Source of the DNA: Hyphomicrobiales bacterium | GTDB taxonomy: Bacteria > Pseudomonadota > Alphaproteobacteria > Rhizobiales > Beijerinckiaceae | Length of the DNA stretch: 64,000 bases | Assembly (NCBI GenBank): GCA_900473415.1 | Contig: UCLR01000006.1 | Coordinates: forward strand, 19,704 to 83,703 | Direction: 5' to 3' | Translations under genes and position numbers: made by a program | Shown: positions 29,106-38,815 of the stretch, piece by piece | Layout of the letters: every line of letters begins with the position of its first letter | Position numbering within the stretch: the first letter of the stretch is position 1 | Notes under the pieces: model-generated | Databases searched by the model: none | Seen by the model: only the letters and a program-made list of their open reading frames with translations | What the model was told of the DNA's origin: nothing

Positions 29106-29618
29106 TCACACCGCCTTTACGGCAATGGTCCGGCTCTGCTGCTCAGCTACGCTTTTCGGCAGCCTGACGGTCAGCACGCCTTTGGCGAAGCCGGCCTCGA
29201 TCTTCTCGGCATCGACATCCGGGACAACGAAGGACCGGGTGAAGGAGCCGTAGCGGCGTTCGGACAGATAGTAGTCCTTGCGCTTCTCGTCCTTCCCTTG
29301 CCTCTTCTCGCCCCGGATGGTCAGCACGCCGTCGGCGAGCCTGATCTCGATGTCCTTCCTGTCGAGCCCCGGCAACTCCGCCGTGATCTCGTATTCGGCC
29401 TCCGTTTCGGCGACGTCGACCGCAGGAGCGAGGCTCCAGCCCGCCTCACGCGCCGAGGACGGTTCGAGGTCGAAGGCGCCGCGCCCAAGCGGACGCCAGG
29501 GGTCGCCGAAGGTTTCGCGAATTTGGTCGATCTCGCGTCGCAGCGTGTCGATGGGCGCCCAACCTGCCTGAGTCGGCACGTTCGCCCCGATCGGAAGCTT
29601 GGGCTCTGCTCCAGCCAT
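29106..29618 (-). CDS. Hsp20 family small heat-shock protein
   Basis: The protein is 170 residues: an N-terminal arm, then the alpha-crystallin domain (about 65-160) with PAVDVAETEAEYEITAELPGL and the closing strand GVLTVRLPK. Small heat-shock proteins hold unfolding clients in an ATP-independent manner. The C-terminal I-x-I/V motif appears as IAV. The ATG with GGAG eight bases upstream is preferred over an upstream in-frame ATG at 29678. I see no ROSE-type thermometer or CIRCE element in the 115 upstream bases. Confidence 0.92.
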   Translation of the reverse strand: MAGAEPKLPIGANVPTQAGWAPIDTLRREIDQIRETFGDPWRPLGRGAFDLEPSSAREAGWSLAPAVDVAETEAEYEITAELPGLDRKDIEIRLADGVLTIRGEKRQGKDEKRKDYYLSERRYGSFTRSFVVPDVDAEKIEAGFAKGVLTVRLPKSVAEQQSRTIAVKAV

Positions 29619-29734
29619 TGTGGCGACTCCTGACCGCTCCAGACATCCGCATTCTACGATCTGCGCGGAGCCGCTCATTGATGCTGATCAAGCAAAACAG
29701 TTGCTATGTTCCCTGTTTGTTCTAATCTGAGGCT

Positions 29735-30319
29735 ATGCAGCTCCCGTTCGACAACGCGGCTGGACGTGCGGATTGGGACAGGGCGGCGCGCCCTGATCGC
29801 TACTTCTTCGCGCTCCTGCCCGATCCGGAAACGGCGCGTCGGATCGACGCCCGCGCGCATGAGCTACGTCAGCGCTTGAAACCACCAGCCAGGCTCCTGA
29901 ACCCCCGCAAATACCATCTCTCCCTCTGGTCCCTGCATGCGCCGGACGGGCCGGAAAGCCAGGAGGTCGCCTTGGCCCGCCGCGCTGCGGCGCTCATTCA
30001 GCAGCGGCCCTTCTCGGTGGGCTTCGATCAGGTCGCGAGTTTCGGCTCCATCGAGCAGCCAACGCTGGTTCTGATGTCGACCGAAGAGATGCCGGCGGCC
30101 AGACGGCTGCATCTGGCGATCGGCGAAACTTTGCGGCGGGCCGGGATCAAGGCCGGTGCACGGCCTTTCGCGCCGCACGTTTCCCTGCTTTACGACAGGC
30201 GTCGGCTCGGGCCTTTCAGCGTGCCGAAGTTCGTCTGGAACGTTCGTGAATTCGCCCTCGTCAGAAGCGCGGACAGGGAGCCATACGACGTTCTCGGGAG
30301 CTGGACGCTCCGCGGCTGA
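29735..30319 (+). CDS. thpR: RNA 2',3'-cyclic phosphodiesterase / 2'-5' RNA ligase family (ThpR-like)
   Basis: This 194-residue 2H phosphoesterase has two catalytic H-x-S/T-x motifs, visible as HLSL (in YHLSLWSLH, about 60-68) and HVSL (in FAPHVSLLYD). Family members open 2',3'-cyclic phosphates and can reseal 2'-5' linkages; the physiological RNA is unknown. It diverges from the Hsp20 gene. Confidence 0.87.
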   Translation: MQLPFDNAAGRADWDRAARPDRYFFALLPDPETARRIDARAHELRQRLKPPARLLNPRKYHLSLWSLHAPDGPESQEVALARRAAALIQQRPFSVGFDQVASFGSIEQPTLVLMSTEEMPAARRLHLAIGETLRRAGIKAGARPFAPHVSLLYDRRRLGPFSVPKFVWNVREFALVRSADREPYDVLGSWTLRG

Positions 30320-30433
30320 GCGTGCGGTTTTGCAAGCCGGGCTTGCGATGGCGGGAGGCGCGGGCCGTTGCTTTGAGCGCGCCTGGCTCTATCGTCCTGC
30401 TCCGAAGTTTGCCCGATTCAACCGGAGCACCCC

Positions 30434-31138
30434 ATGGCCGATCTCTCCGCTTTCCCGATCACCAAGCGCTGGCCCGCCAGCCATCCCGACCGCATCCAGC
30501 TCTATTCGCTGCCGACACCGAACGGCGTGAAGGTCTCGATCGCGCTGGAGGAGCTGGAGCTGCCTTACGAGCCGCATCTCATCGACATCGGCAAGAACGA
30601 GACCTGGGTGCCCGAATATCTCTCGCTCAACCCGAACGGCAAGATTCCGGCGATCATCGATCCGAACGGGCCGGGCGGAAAGCCCTTCGGCCTGTGGGAA
30701 TCGGGCGCGATCCTGCTCTACCTCGCCGAGAAGACCGGCAAGCTGCTGCCGCAGGATCCGGCGCTCCGTTACGAGACGATCCAGTGGGTCTTCTTCCAGA
30801 TGGCGGCGGTCGGCCCGATGTTCGGCCAGCTCGGCTTCTTCCATAAGTTCGCCGGCAGCCAGTACGAGGACAAGCGTCCGCGCGACCGCTACGCCAATGA
30901 GACCAAGCGCCTGCTCGGCGTACTGGAGGGCAGGCTGGCGACCCACACCTGGGTCATGGGCGATGAATACACCATCGCCGATATCTCCATGCTCGGCTGG
31001 GTGCGCAATCTCGTCGGCTTCTACGGCGCGGGTGAGCTCGTCGACTATGCGAGCCTGACCCATGTGCCGATCTGGCTCGAGCGTGCGTTGGCGAGGCCGG
31101 CCGTCCAGCGCGGCCTCGACAGCCCGAAGCGCCCCTGA
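30434..31138 (+). CDS. Glutathione S-transferase family protein (YfcG-like), second copy
   Basis: The 234-residue protein has the same two-domain layout as the one at 4156-4863. It shares the motifs PTPNGVKVSIALEELELPY and WESGAILLYLAEKTGKLLPQ, the GPMFGQLGFF segment, and a similar C-terminal ARPAVQRGL motif. It is a paralogue rather than a recent duplicate, with many substitutions. GGAG lies seven bases before the ATG. It likely has a glutathione-dependent disulfide reductase or transferase role. Confidence 0.88.
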   Translation: MADLSAFPITKRWPASHPDRIQLYSLPTPNGVKVSIALEELELPYEPHLIDIGKNETWVPEYLSLNPNGKIPAIIDPNGPGGKPFGLWESGAILLYLAEKTGKLLPQDPALRYETIQWVFFQMAAVGPMFGQLGFFHKFAGSQYEDKRPRDRYANETKRLLGVLEGRLATHTWVMGDEYTIADISMLGWVRNLVGFYGAGELVDYASLTHVPIWLERALARPAVQRGLDSPKRP

Positions 31139-31152
31139 GCGCAGGAGTCCGG

Positions 31153-31743
31153 TCAGGTCCTGTCGGCGGCGGGCGGCGCGGGCTGCACCGGCGCCAGCCG
31201 TTCCAGGGCGTGCATGGCGATACCGCTCTGGGCGAGCCGCTCGCGGCCGCCCAGCCCATCGAGTTCGAAGATGAAGAGCGCCTGCGCGCAACGGGCGCCC
31301 AACCGGCGCAGCAGCTGCGCCGTCGCCAGCGCCGTGCCACCGGAGATCAGGCAGTCGTCGACGATCGTGACACGGCGCCCGGCAAGAGGATGGCCTTTCG
31401 ATAGGGCGACGCCGTTGCCGAGCTCGTAATTGGCAGTGAGGTTGCGGACGACATCGGGGCGGATCGAGTTGACCTTGCGGATGTCGATGAAGCCGAGGCT
31501 GTTGCGCAGCGCCAGCGCGCCGGCGAAGCCGATGCCGCCGATGTCGATCCCGGCGACAAGATCGGTTTCCCTGTCAAGCGCGGTCGCGAGAGCGTCGCAG
31601 GCCAGCTGCATCCAGCCGCTGTCGCATGTGAAGGTCGTGGTGTCGGGAAAATCGATGCCGGCGATCGGATAATCTTTCCAGCGACGAAGCGGAAAGCCGG
31701 ATGGTGCTGTCTTTTTCTGCGCAGAGGCTGAAGGCGTATCCAT
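31153..31743 (-). CDS. Purine-type phosphoribosyltransferase (adenine phosphoribosyltransferase-like)
   Basis: The 196-residue protein has a PRPP-binding motif VTIVDDCLISGGTALA (about 125-140), the type I phosphoribosyltransferase signature, and an N-terminal FPLRRWKDYPIAGIDF segment resembling Apt. It probably salvages a purine base with PRPP. ATG 31743 is preferred over an overlapping GTG at 31752 because AGGCGG lies eight bases upstream of it. The substrate assignment is by family only. Confidence 0.8.
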   Translation of the reverse strand: MDTPSASAQKKTAPSGFPLRRWKDYPIAGIDFPDTTTFTCDSGWMQLACDALATALDRETDLVAGIDIGGIGFAGALALRNSLGFIDIRKVNSIRPDVVRNLTANYELGNGVALSKGHPLAGRRVTIVDDCLISGGTALATAQLLRRLGARCAQALFIFELDGLGGRERLAQSGIAMHALERLAPVQPAPPAADRT

Positions 31744-31868
31744 GTTGTCCACCGCCTCTGTTTGACGAATCCGTTCGTCATGACATGCCTGTTTGCATTG
31801 TCGGTGACAAATCTACATGACAGGGGGCGGCAAATGCCACTGTCTTCCAGGCCGCTCCGGATGAAAGC

Positions 31869-32234
31869 ATGATGGTTACGATCTACGGCATCAAGAACTG
31901 CGACACGATGAAGAAGGCACGCGCCTGGCTCGACAGCCACGGCGTCGATCACGCCTTCCACGACTACAAGGCGAGCGGCATCGACAAGGCCTCGCTGGAG
32001 CGTTGGGTGAAGGAGCATGGCTGGGAGACGGTGCTGAACCGCGCCGGCACGACCTTCCGTGCGCTCCCCGATGAGCGCAAGCAGGGGCTCGACGCCGGCA
32101 AAGCGACCGCGCTGATGCTGGAGCAACCCTCGATGATCAAGCGGCCAGTGCTCGACGTAGGCAAGGGCAAGACGTTGGTCGGCTTCAAGCCCGAGATGTA
32201 CGAGGCGGCGTTCAACCGAACGGGCTCACGCTGA
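31869..32234 (+). CDS. ArsC/Spx-superfamily protein of the YffB type
   Basis: This 121-residue thioredoxin-fold protein has MVTIYGIKNCDTMKKARAWL carrying the single active-site-type cysteine (Cys11), and the C-terminal RPVLDVGKGKTLVGFKPE is typical of the YffB branch. It lacks the CxxC of thioredoxins. It is unlikely to be a true arsenate reductase without an ars operon, which is absent. The role is probably glutathione-linked thiol chemistry or is unknown. It diverges from the phosphoribosyltransferase gene. Confidence 0.83.
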   Translation: MMVTIYGIKNCDTMKKARAWLDSHGVDHAFHDYKASGIDKASLERWVKEHGWETVLNRAGTTFRALPDERKQGLDAGKATALMLEQPSMIKRPVLDVGKGKTLVGFKPEMYEAAFNRTGSR

Positions 32235-32306
32235 AGCACAGTTTCAACGCGATGTTGACCGAGTTTTTCAATCTTTGGTTGAGTTGTCGCGTGTACGCTG
32301 CGCGAC

Positions 32307-33065
32307 ATGGCAGATTCCCATTCTCCGGCGCGCATTGCGTTGCCGTCGGTTTCCTATAGCCCGTATCGTCAGATCGGAGCGCTGCCCTGGCTTATGGTGG
32401 CCGCGACGATGCGCGTGGTCGCCTTCTTCGGCGGATTCATCGCCCTGCCGGCGATCGTCATCGCCAATATCGCCCTGCTGTTGGCGTTCGTGGTCGTGAC
32501 GTGGCGCATGGTCGAGTTCAGCCATGGGCGCACGAGCCTCGGAGCTCTGGGAGTCTCGCAGCAGATCAAGATGGCGCGGAGCGTGCTGCTTCCCATCTTC
32601 GGTTTGCTGATCGCGGCGAGTGTCGTGGCCACGAGTTCTGGCCTTATCGAACAGCCGAGCGAGTTCATGCTGGGATTCGACGGTATCGCCTTCGATCAGA
32701 CGACTAATCATGGCCGCCTGTGGAGCGCCTTCGTGGCCGCGCTGGTGTTGCTGATGGTTCTGCAGGTCGACGAGACCTCGAAGCCCAGCCTGTTCAGGGC
32801 GATCCGGCAATTCGGGGAGCGGGCTGGATGGCTCCTGCCGGGTGCGCTCCTGGTTGCCGCGGTGTCGATCCTGTTCCATCCGGTCCAGAGCTGGTTCCGG
32901 CTGCTGATCCGCGACGTCTGGCTCGACCAGGGGGTGTCCACGGATATCAAGGTGCTGCTGTCCTTCAGCTATGTCCTCATCTTTGCGACGATAAGACTCT
33001 GGCTGACGGTCGCGATCCTGGTGTTCGCGCTACGCCAGTCGTACCGCAGCCAAATCGACGACTGA
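32307..33065 (+). CDS. Integral membrane protein of unknown function
   Basis: The protein has 252 residues with about five or six hydrophobic helices (near 27-45, 46-68, 93-112, 137-155, 172-190 and 217-243) and short loops. I do not recognise a family. It lies between the YffB-type gene and tgt in the same direction but separated by about 70 bases on each side, so co-transcription is uncertain. Confidence 0.65.
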   Translation: MADSHSPARIALPSVSYSPYRQIGALPWLMVAATMRVVAFFGGFIALPAIVIANIALLLAFVVVTWRMVEFSHGRTSLGALGVSQQIKMARSVLLPIFGLLIAASVVATSSGLIEQPSEFMLGFDGIAFDQTTNHGRLWSAFVAALVLLMVLQVDETSKPSLFRAIRQFGERAGWLLPGALLVAAVSILFHPVQSWFRLLIRDVWLDQGVSTDIKVLLSFSYVLIFATIRLWLTVAILVFALRQSYRSQIDD

Positions 33066-33137
33066 CGAGCACCGAATTCGACCATGACCGGAAAGATGGC
33101 CTTTCGCGCGAACGCGTCCTGCGCTAGCTCGCAGGTC

Positions 33138-34301
33138 ATGACCGTTCAGCCACTCACGGCGCCATCTGCGGCGACCGAATTCTCCTTCCATCTCGCCGCC
33201 AGCGACGGCGCTGCCCGCACCGGCGAGATCAGGATGCCGCGCGGCGTCATCCGCACGCCGGCTTTCATGCCGGTCGGCACCGCCGCCACCGTCAAGGGCA
33301 TGTATCCCGAACAGGTCAGGGCGCTCGGCGCCGATGTCGTGCTGGGCAACACCTATCACCTGATGCTGCGCCCCGGCGCCGAGCGGGTCGCGAAGCTCGG
33401 CGGGCTCCACAAGTTCATGAACTGGCCGCACCCGATCCTGACCGATTCCGGCGGCTTCCAGGTAATGTCGCTGTCGCAGCTCAGGAAGCTGACGGAGGAG
33501 GGCGTCACCTTCCAGTCGCATATCGACGGCTCGAAGCATGTGCTCACCCCCGAGCGCTCGGTCGAGATCCAGAACCTGCTGGGCTCGGACATCGTCATGC
33601 AGCTCGACGAGTGCGTCTCGTTGCCCTGCGAGGACAAGGTGGCGGAGAAGGCGATGCGCCTTTCGCTGCGCTGGGCCGAGCGCTGCAAGGCGGCCTTCGG
33701 CGACCATCCTGGCCGGGCGCTGTTTGGCATCGTGCAGGGCGGGGCGGTGCCGCATCTGCGCATCGAGAGCGCTCGCGAGCTCGCCGCCATGGACCTCAAG
33801 GGCTACGCCGTCGGCGGGCTTGCGGTCGGCGAACCGCAGGACGTGATGCTGGCGATGATCGAGGCGGTCGAGCCGCATCTGCCGCAGGAGAAGCCACGCT
33901 ATCTCATGGGCGTCGGTACGCCCGACGACATCGTCCAGGCGGTATCGCGCGGCATCGACATGTTCGATTGCGTGATGCCGACCCGCGCCGGCCGCCACGG
34001 CCAGATCTTCACCCGCTTCGGCCGGATGAACCTGAAGAACGCCAAGCACGCCGAGGACCCGCGGCCGGTCGACGAGCAATCCTCCTGCCCCGCGGCAAAC
34101 AGCTGGTCGCGGGCCTATCTGCACCACCTCGTCAAGGCCGAGGAGATGCTCGGCAAGATGCTGCTGACCTGGGTCAACCTCGCCTATTATCAGGATCTGA
34201 TGGCGGGCCTGCGCGCCGCCATCGCAGCCGGACGCCTCGCCGATTTCATCGCCGAGACGAAGGAAGGCTGGGAGAGGGGCGAGCCCGCAGCCACGCCGTG
34301 A
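33138..34301 (+). CDS. tgt: Queuine/preQ1 tRNA-guanine transglycosylase, atypical zinc site
   Basis: Tgt exchanges guanine 34 for preQ1 in GUN-anticodon tRNAs, a step in queuosine synthesis. The 387 residues contain the TIM-barrel motifs [35 protein letters not shown] and [12 protein letters not shown]. The usual zinc motif C-x-C-x2-C before SRAYLHHL is instead S-S-C-P-A-A (Cys317 only, His still present), so two of three cysteine ligands are missing. ATG 33138 gives the usual length; earlier ATGs at 33084 and 33096 are possible. The queF gene lies about 4 kb downstream. Confidence 0.94.
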   Translation: MTVQPLTAPSAATEFSFHLAASDGAARTGEIRMPRGVIRTPAFMPVGTAATVKGMYPEQVRALGADVVLGNTYHLMLRPGAERVAKLGGLHKFMNWPHPILTDSGGFQVMSLSQLRKLTEEGVTFQSHIDGSKHVLTPERSVEIQNLLGSDIVMQLDECVSLPCEDKVAEKAMRLSLRWAERCKAAFGDHPGRALFGIVQGGAVPHLRIESARELAAMDLKGYAVGGLAVGEPQDVMLAMIEAVEPHLPQEKPRYLMGVGTPDDIVQAVSRGIDMFDCVMPTRAGRHGQIFTRFGRMNLKNAKHAEDPRPVDEQSSCPAANSWSRAYLHHLVKAEEMLGKMLLTWVNLAYYQDLMAGLRAAIAAGRLADFIAETKEGWERGEPAATP

Positions 34302-35086
34302 CCGAATCCTGGCTCTTCCTGCTGGTCGCCAAGATGGCGATCGCTGCCGGCATCGTCGTCAGCTGCTCGCTGATCGCCGAACGCAGCGGCCCCCTCATCG
34401 CGGCGCTGATCGCGACGCTGCCGATCTCGCTCGGCCCGGTCTATGTCTTCCTGGCGCTCGATCACGATGCCGCCTTCATGGCGGATGCGGCGCTGGGCAG
34501 CATGGCGTCGACCGTTGCCAACGGCTGCCTCTTCCTGGTCTATGTGCGGCGCGCGCAAAGGCACGCGACGCTGGCGAGCCTGGGGCCGGCGCTGCTGGTG
34601 TGGCTGGCCGCCATCCTTGCCCTGCATTGGCTGGTCCCGTCCTTCTGGACCCTGCTGGGCCTGATGCTCTTTGTGTTCATAGGCGCCCATCTCGCAGTGA
34701 GGCCTTATCTCGCCGCGCGCCCGGCGGCGGCTGCGGAGCGACCTTGGTTCGCAATCCCTCTGCGCGCGATCGGCGTCGCCACGCTCGCGGGCACGGCGAC
34801 GACGGCGAGCGCCTATGTGGGCGGCGTCTGGTCCGGCGTGCTGGCAGGCCTCCCGATCGTGATGTCGAGCCTGGTGCTCATCCTGCAGCCGCGCATCGGT
34901 GGCCCGGCAGCGGCGGCTGTCATCGCCAACAGTGTCATCGCGCTGCTTGGCTTTGGCCTCGCCATTGCGGTCGTGCATCTCGTCGCCGTACCGCTCGGCT
35001 CGTGGACGGCGCTCGGCATCGGCCTGCTGATCTGCGTCGTCTGGAACCTAGGCCTGATGGCTCTTGCGCGCCGGTCTGCGCCATGA
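34298..35086 (+). CDS. Integral membrane protein of unknown function
   Basis: The protein has 262 residues with about eight hydrophobic helices in two similar-looking halves (1-120 and 150-262), which suggests a small transporter. The GTG start overlaps the tgt stop by four bases (GTGA), so it is translationally coupled to tgt. Its 3' end overlaps the convergent EamA gene by 39 bases. No family is recognised with confidence. Coupling to tgt makes a role in queuosine precursor movement thinkable, but nothing in the sequence proves it. Confidence 0.7.
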   Translation: MTESWLFLLVAKMAIAAGIVVSCSLIAERSGPLIAALIATLPISLGPVYVFLALDHDAAFMADAALGSMASTVANGCLFLVYVRRAQRHATLASLGPALLVWLAAILALHWLVPSFWTLLGLMLFVFIGAHLAVRPYLAARPAAAAERPWFAIPLRAIGVATLAGTATTASAYVGGVWSGVLAGLPIVMSSLVLILQPRIGGPAAAAVIANSVIALLGFGLAIAVVHLVAVPLGSWTALGIGLLICVVWNLGLMALARRSAP

Positions 35087-36001
35087 GGCCACGAACAGCC
35101 CGCCGATGATCAGCACGATCCCGGCGAGCTGGAGCGAGGACGGCACCTCGCCGAGGATCGGGATCGCGAGCAGCGTGCCGGTGACCGGGATCAGCGGTGG
35201 GAAGCGGCCGACGATGGACGGCCCCAGCACATGCGCGGCCCAGCCCCAGATCCACAAGCCGATGATGACGTTGAAAACGCCCTGATAGACGGCATGGAAC
35301 GCCAGTACCCACCAGGGCGCGATATCGAGGCCGCGGAAGAAGAACAGGAAATAGATGGGCAGCCAGGCCAGCGAGAGGACCGAGACGGTCGCCGAGGCGC
35401 GCAGACCGTCGATCTTCCAGAGCTGGATCATCACCGGATAGAAGCCCCAGAGCAGGCCGACGCAGAGGAACATCAGATCGCCGGTCAGCGTACTGTTGTG
35501 CCCGCTGGTCGAGCCGGCGATGGCGAGACAACCGAGCCCGCCCAAGACGCCGAGGACGCCGATCACCAGATGGCGCGTGAGCACCGCGCCGAACAGCCAG
35601 ACCGAGGCGGCAATGCCGATGACCGTCACGGTGCCAGGCCCGATGGTGGCGCCATGCGCCGCCGGCGCGAAGCCGAGCGCCGTCAGCATCAGGAAGGACA
35701 TCGGCAACCCGCCCGACAGAAAGAGCAGGAGGCCCCGCTTCCAGCCGACGCCGCCGCAACTGCGCAGGCCCGGCCGCAGGAAGAACGGCAGCAGCAGGAG
35801 GCCCGCCGTCCCGAAGCGCAGCGCCAGGAGGTCGTTGGCGGTGACGCCGTGCAGCACTGCATGGCGGCTGATCGCGAAGTTCGAGCCGAAGATCAGCACG
35901 CTGAACAGCATGCCGATGACGGCCAGCCGTTGCCGCAGCCGCCGCTTCGCATCGGCCAGCTCGACGGCGGTTTTGTGCGGTGCGGGAGCGCGCTGATCCA
36001 T
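35048..36001 (-). CDS. EamA/DMT family transporter
   Basis: The protein has 317 residues with ten predicted membrane helices arranged as two EamA repeats (about 27-150 and 165-305). GSNFAISRHAVLHG and TGTLLAIPILGEVPS fit the drug/metabolite transporter superfamily. The substrate is unknown. The gene stands alone and overlaps the convergent membrane protein gene by 39 bases. Confidence 0.86.
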   Translation of the reverse strand: MDQRAPAPHKTAVELADAKRRLRQRLAVIGMLFSVLIFGSNFAISRHAVLHGVTANDLLALRFGTAGLLLLPFFLRPGLRSCGGVGWKRGLLLFLSGGLPMSFLMLTALGFAPAAHGATIGPGTVTVIGIAASVWLFGAVLTRHLVIGVLGVLGGLGCLAIAGSTSGHNSTLTGDLMFLCVGLLWGFYPVMIQLWKIDGLRASATVSVLSLAWLPIYFLFFFRGLDIAPWWVLAFHAVYQGVFNVIIGLWIWGWAAHVLGPSIVGRFPPLIPVTGTLLAIPILGEVPSSLQLAGIVLIIGGLFVASWRRPARKSHQA

Positions 36002-36087
36002 CGCCCCGGTCTAGCGTCAACCGGCTGGCGCCGTTACGGGCGGACGCGCATGGCGCCCGCGCGTTGCAGTGCAGCATGCCGGCTACG

Positions 36088-36130
36088 GCATCGGACCGAA
36101 AAGCCGAAAGCCGCTTCCGGTCAGGCCGAT
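36088..36130. repeat. Intergenic palindrome, family B (copy 2), at the 3' end of eno
   Basis: Imperfect nested arms pair gcatcggaccg with cggtcaggccgat and AAGC with GCTT. It shares GCATCGGACCGAAAAG with the copy at 37466-37511. It begins 12 bases after the eno stop and can act as its terminator. Confidence 0.55.
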
Positions 36131-36141
36131 ACTCAGGCGGC

Positions 36142-37461
<1,320 letters not shown>

Positions 37462-37465
37462 CTAG

Positions 37466-37511
37466 AGCATCGGACCGAAAAGTGGAATCCACTTCTCGGA
37501 TCAATCCGATG
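37466..37511. repeat. Intergenic palindrome, family B (copy 3)
   Basis: Outer arms GCATCGGA/TCCGATGC (37466-37473, 37504-37511) enclose an inner stem ccgaaaagtgga/tccacttctcgg (37474-37485, 37487-37498). This is the most complete copy of the family in the window. Confidence 0.7.
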
Positions 37512-37524
37512 CAACAACAAAGAG

Positions 37525-37565
37525 ATAGATCGCCACTATGCGTCCCATACGACGCACGGCGATCT
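37525..37565. repeat. Long nested hairpin adjoining the family B palindrome
   Basis: Perfect 9-base outer arms TAGATCGCC/GGCGATCTA (37525-37533, 37557-37565) and 6-base inner arms TGCGTC/GACGCA (37538-37543, 37550-37555). It lies 13 bases from the previous palindrome, and the two may form one composite element of about 100 bases. Confidence 0.65.
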
Positions 37566-37720
37566 AGCCAACGGGCCGGCGAGGGGAAAGCCTCAATCGC
37601 CATCCCCACGCGAGGTTGCGTCTCGTGCGGCGGCTTTCGCTGCGGCGTTCCGGCGCCGCTGGCCTGCGGCTTGCGGCCTTTCCGGTGGATCCAGGCTCAT
37701 CGCCCCACCGGGAAACAACC

Positions 37721-37846
37721 ATGTTGCAGAATATGTCCGTCCGCCGTCGACCGTCCCGCACCGCCGTTCTGTTCTGGATCATTCTGGCCCTGGCGTGGTG
37801 GGCGGGCCTGTGCCTTTTCGCCGGACGCCCCGTCTGGTTCTGGTGA
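37721..37846 (+). CDS. Putative small membrane protein (41 residues)
   Basis: The peptide begins MLQNMSVRRRPSRTAVLFW and contains one hydrophobic helix (about 14-34, with several Trp) behind a basic N-terminus. This is the layout of small inner-membrane proteins with the N-terminus inside. A GGGAAAC motif precedes the ATG, and an alternative ATG lies 12 bases on. Its stop abuts the stop of the leftward gene at 37847. No homologue family is recognised, so existence is uncertain. Confidence 0.45.
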   Translation: MLQNMSVRRRPSRTAVLFWIILALAWWAGLCLFAGRPVWFW

Positions 37847-38077
37847 TCAACCGTCATCCGCTGGAAGGCCCAGATAACCGCCGAGCACGAAGCCGCTCTG
37901 CAACGCGAACATGTAGCCGATCCAGATGAACAGGCTGAAGACGTCAAGCTCGCCATGGATCAGCCAGATCGAAAAGACCGCAGCCGTCACCACCGCGCTC
38001 GCCAGAAGGATCGCCGGATAGCCGCCTGATAGGCCAATCAGCATGCCAGCCAGGAACAGGATTCCCGCAATGATCAT
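37847..38077 (-). CDS. Small membrane protein (76 residues)
   Basis: Two hydrophobic helices (about 2-20 and 24-40), and a third weaker one (about 48-65), make a small inner-membrane protein ending LGGYLGLPADDG. GGGAACG lies just upstream of the ATG. It converges exactly on the 41-residue gene. Function unknown. Confidence 0.55.
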   Translation of the reverse strand: MIIAGILFLAGMLIGLSGGYPAILLASAVVTAAVFSIWLIHGELDVFSLFIWIGYMFALQSGFVLGGYLGLPADDG

Positions 38078-38307
38078 CGAACGTTCCCGGGCGCCGGTTC
38101 ATAGTTGAAGCAGGCAAGACGATGCCGGGTGGTTGGACAAGGAAGCGTGCAGAACATCGATAGATATTGAAATGAATTGTGGCGGTATTTTATCGGAGCG
38201 CTGTGCCGATACTTGAGGCCGGGCAGGGTAGGAGGGCCGCGGCGCAGGGTACGGTTCCCAAGCCGGGCGGATTTGCTCTAGAAGCCGGGCAAACAGGAGT
38301 ATCTCCC

Positions 38308-38763
38308 ATGGCCATCGATGCCTCGACCCTGCAGCTCGGCCAGAGCAGCGCCTTGCCTGCCTCGCCGGAGGAAGCCCGGCTCGACCGTGTGCCCAATCCC
38401 CATGCCGGCACCAGCTATCTCGCCCGCTTCACCTGCCCCGAGTTCACCTCGATCTGTCCCGTCACCGGCCAGCCGGATTTCGGCATCCTGGTGATCGACT
38501 ACCTGCCGGGCTCCTGGCTGGTGGAATCCAAGTCGCTCAAGCTATATCTCGGCTCCTTCCGCAACCACGGTGCCTTCCATGAGGACTGCACGGTCGGGAT
38601 CGGCAAGAGGCTGGTCGAGCTGCTGGAGCCGGAATGGTTTCGCATCGGCGGCTACTGGTATCCGCGCGGCGGCATCCCGATCGACGTCTTCTGGCAAACG
38701 GGCGAGCCGCCCAAGGGGCTCTGGCTGCCCGACCAGGGCGTCGCGCCCTACCGGGGACGCTGA
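38308..38763 (+). CDS. queF: NADPH-dependent 7-cyano-7-deazaguanine reductase
   Basis: QueF reduces preQ0 to preQ1, the base that Tgt inserts into tRNA. The 151-residue unimodular type has catalytic Cys50 and Asp57 in [14 protein letters not shown], the E(S/L)KSLK substrate motif at 73-78 and His91-Glu92. AGGAG lies eight bases before the ATG. tgt is in the same window. No preQ1 riboswitch is evident in the 230 upstream bases, where promoter elements should lie. Confidence 0.96.
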   Translation: MAIDASTLQLGQSSALPASPEEARLDRVPNPHAGTSYLARFTCPEFTSICPVTGQPDFGILVIDYLPGSWLVESKSLKLYLGSFRNHGAFHEDCTVGIGKRLVELLEPEWFRIGGYWYPRGGIPIDVFWQTGEPPKGLWLPDQGVAPYRGR

Positions 38764-38764
38764 A

Positions 38765-38805
38765 GCATCGGCCCCAAAAGCGGGAACCGGTTTTCGGGCC
38801 GATGC
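38765..38805. repeat. Intergenic palindrome, family B (copy 4)
   Basis: GCATCGGCCC pairs with GGGCCGATGC (38765-38774, 38796-38805), and AAAAGCGGG with the following CCGGTTTT, around a short loop. It begins two bases after the queF stop and lies between convergent queF and the MFS gene. Confidence 0.7.
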
Positions 38806-38815
38806 GACGAACGCC

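Noticed and set aside
38078..38307. Possible preQ1 riboswitch upstream of queF
   Set aside because: I could not fit the preQ1-I or preQ1-II conserved core; only an ordinary leader with AGGAG is visible.
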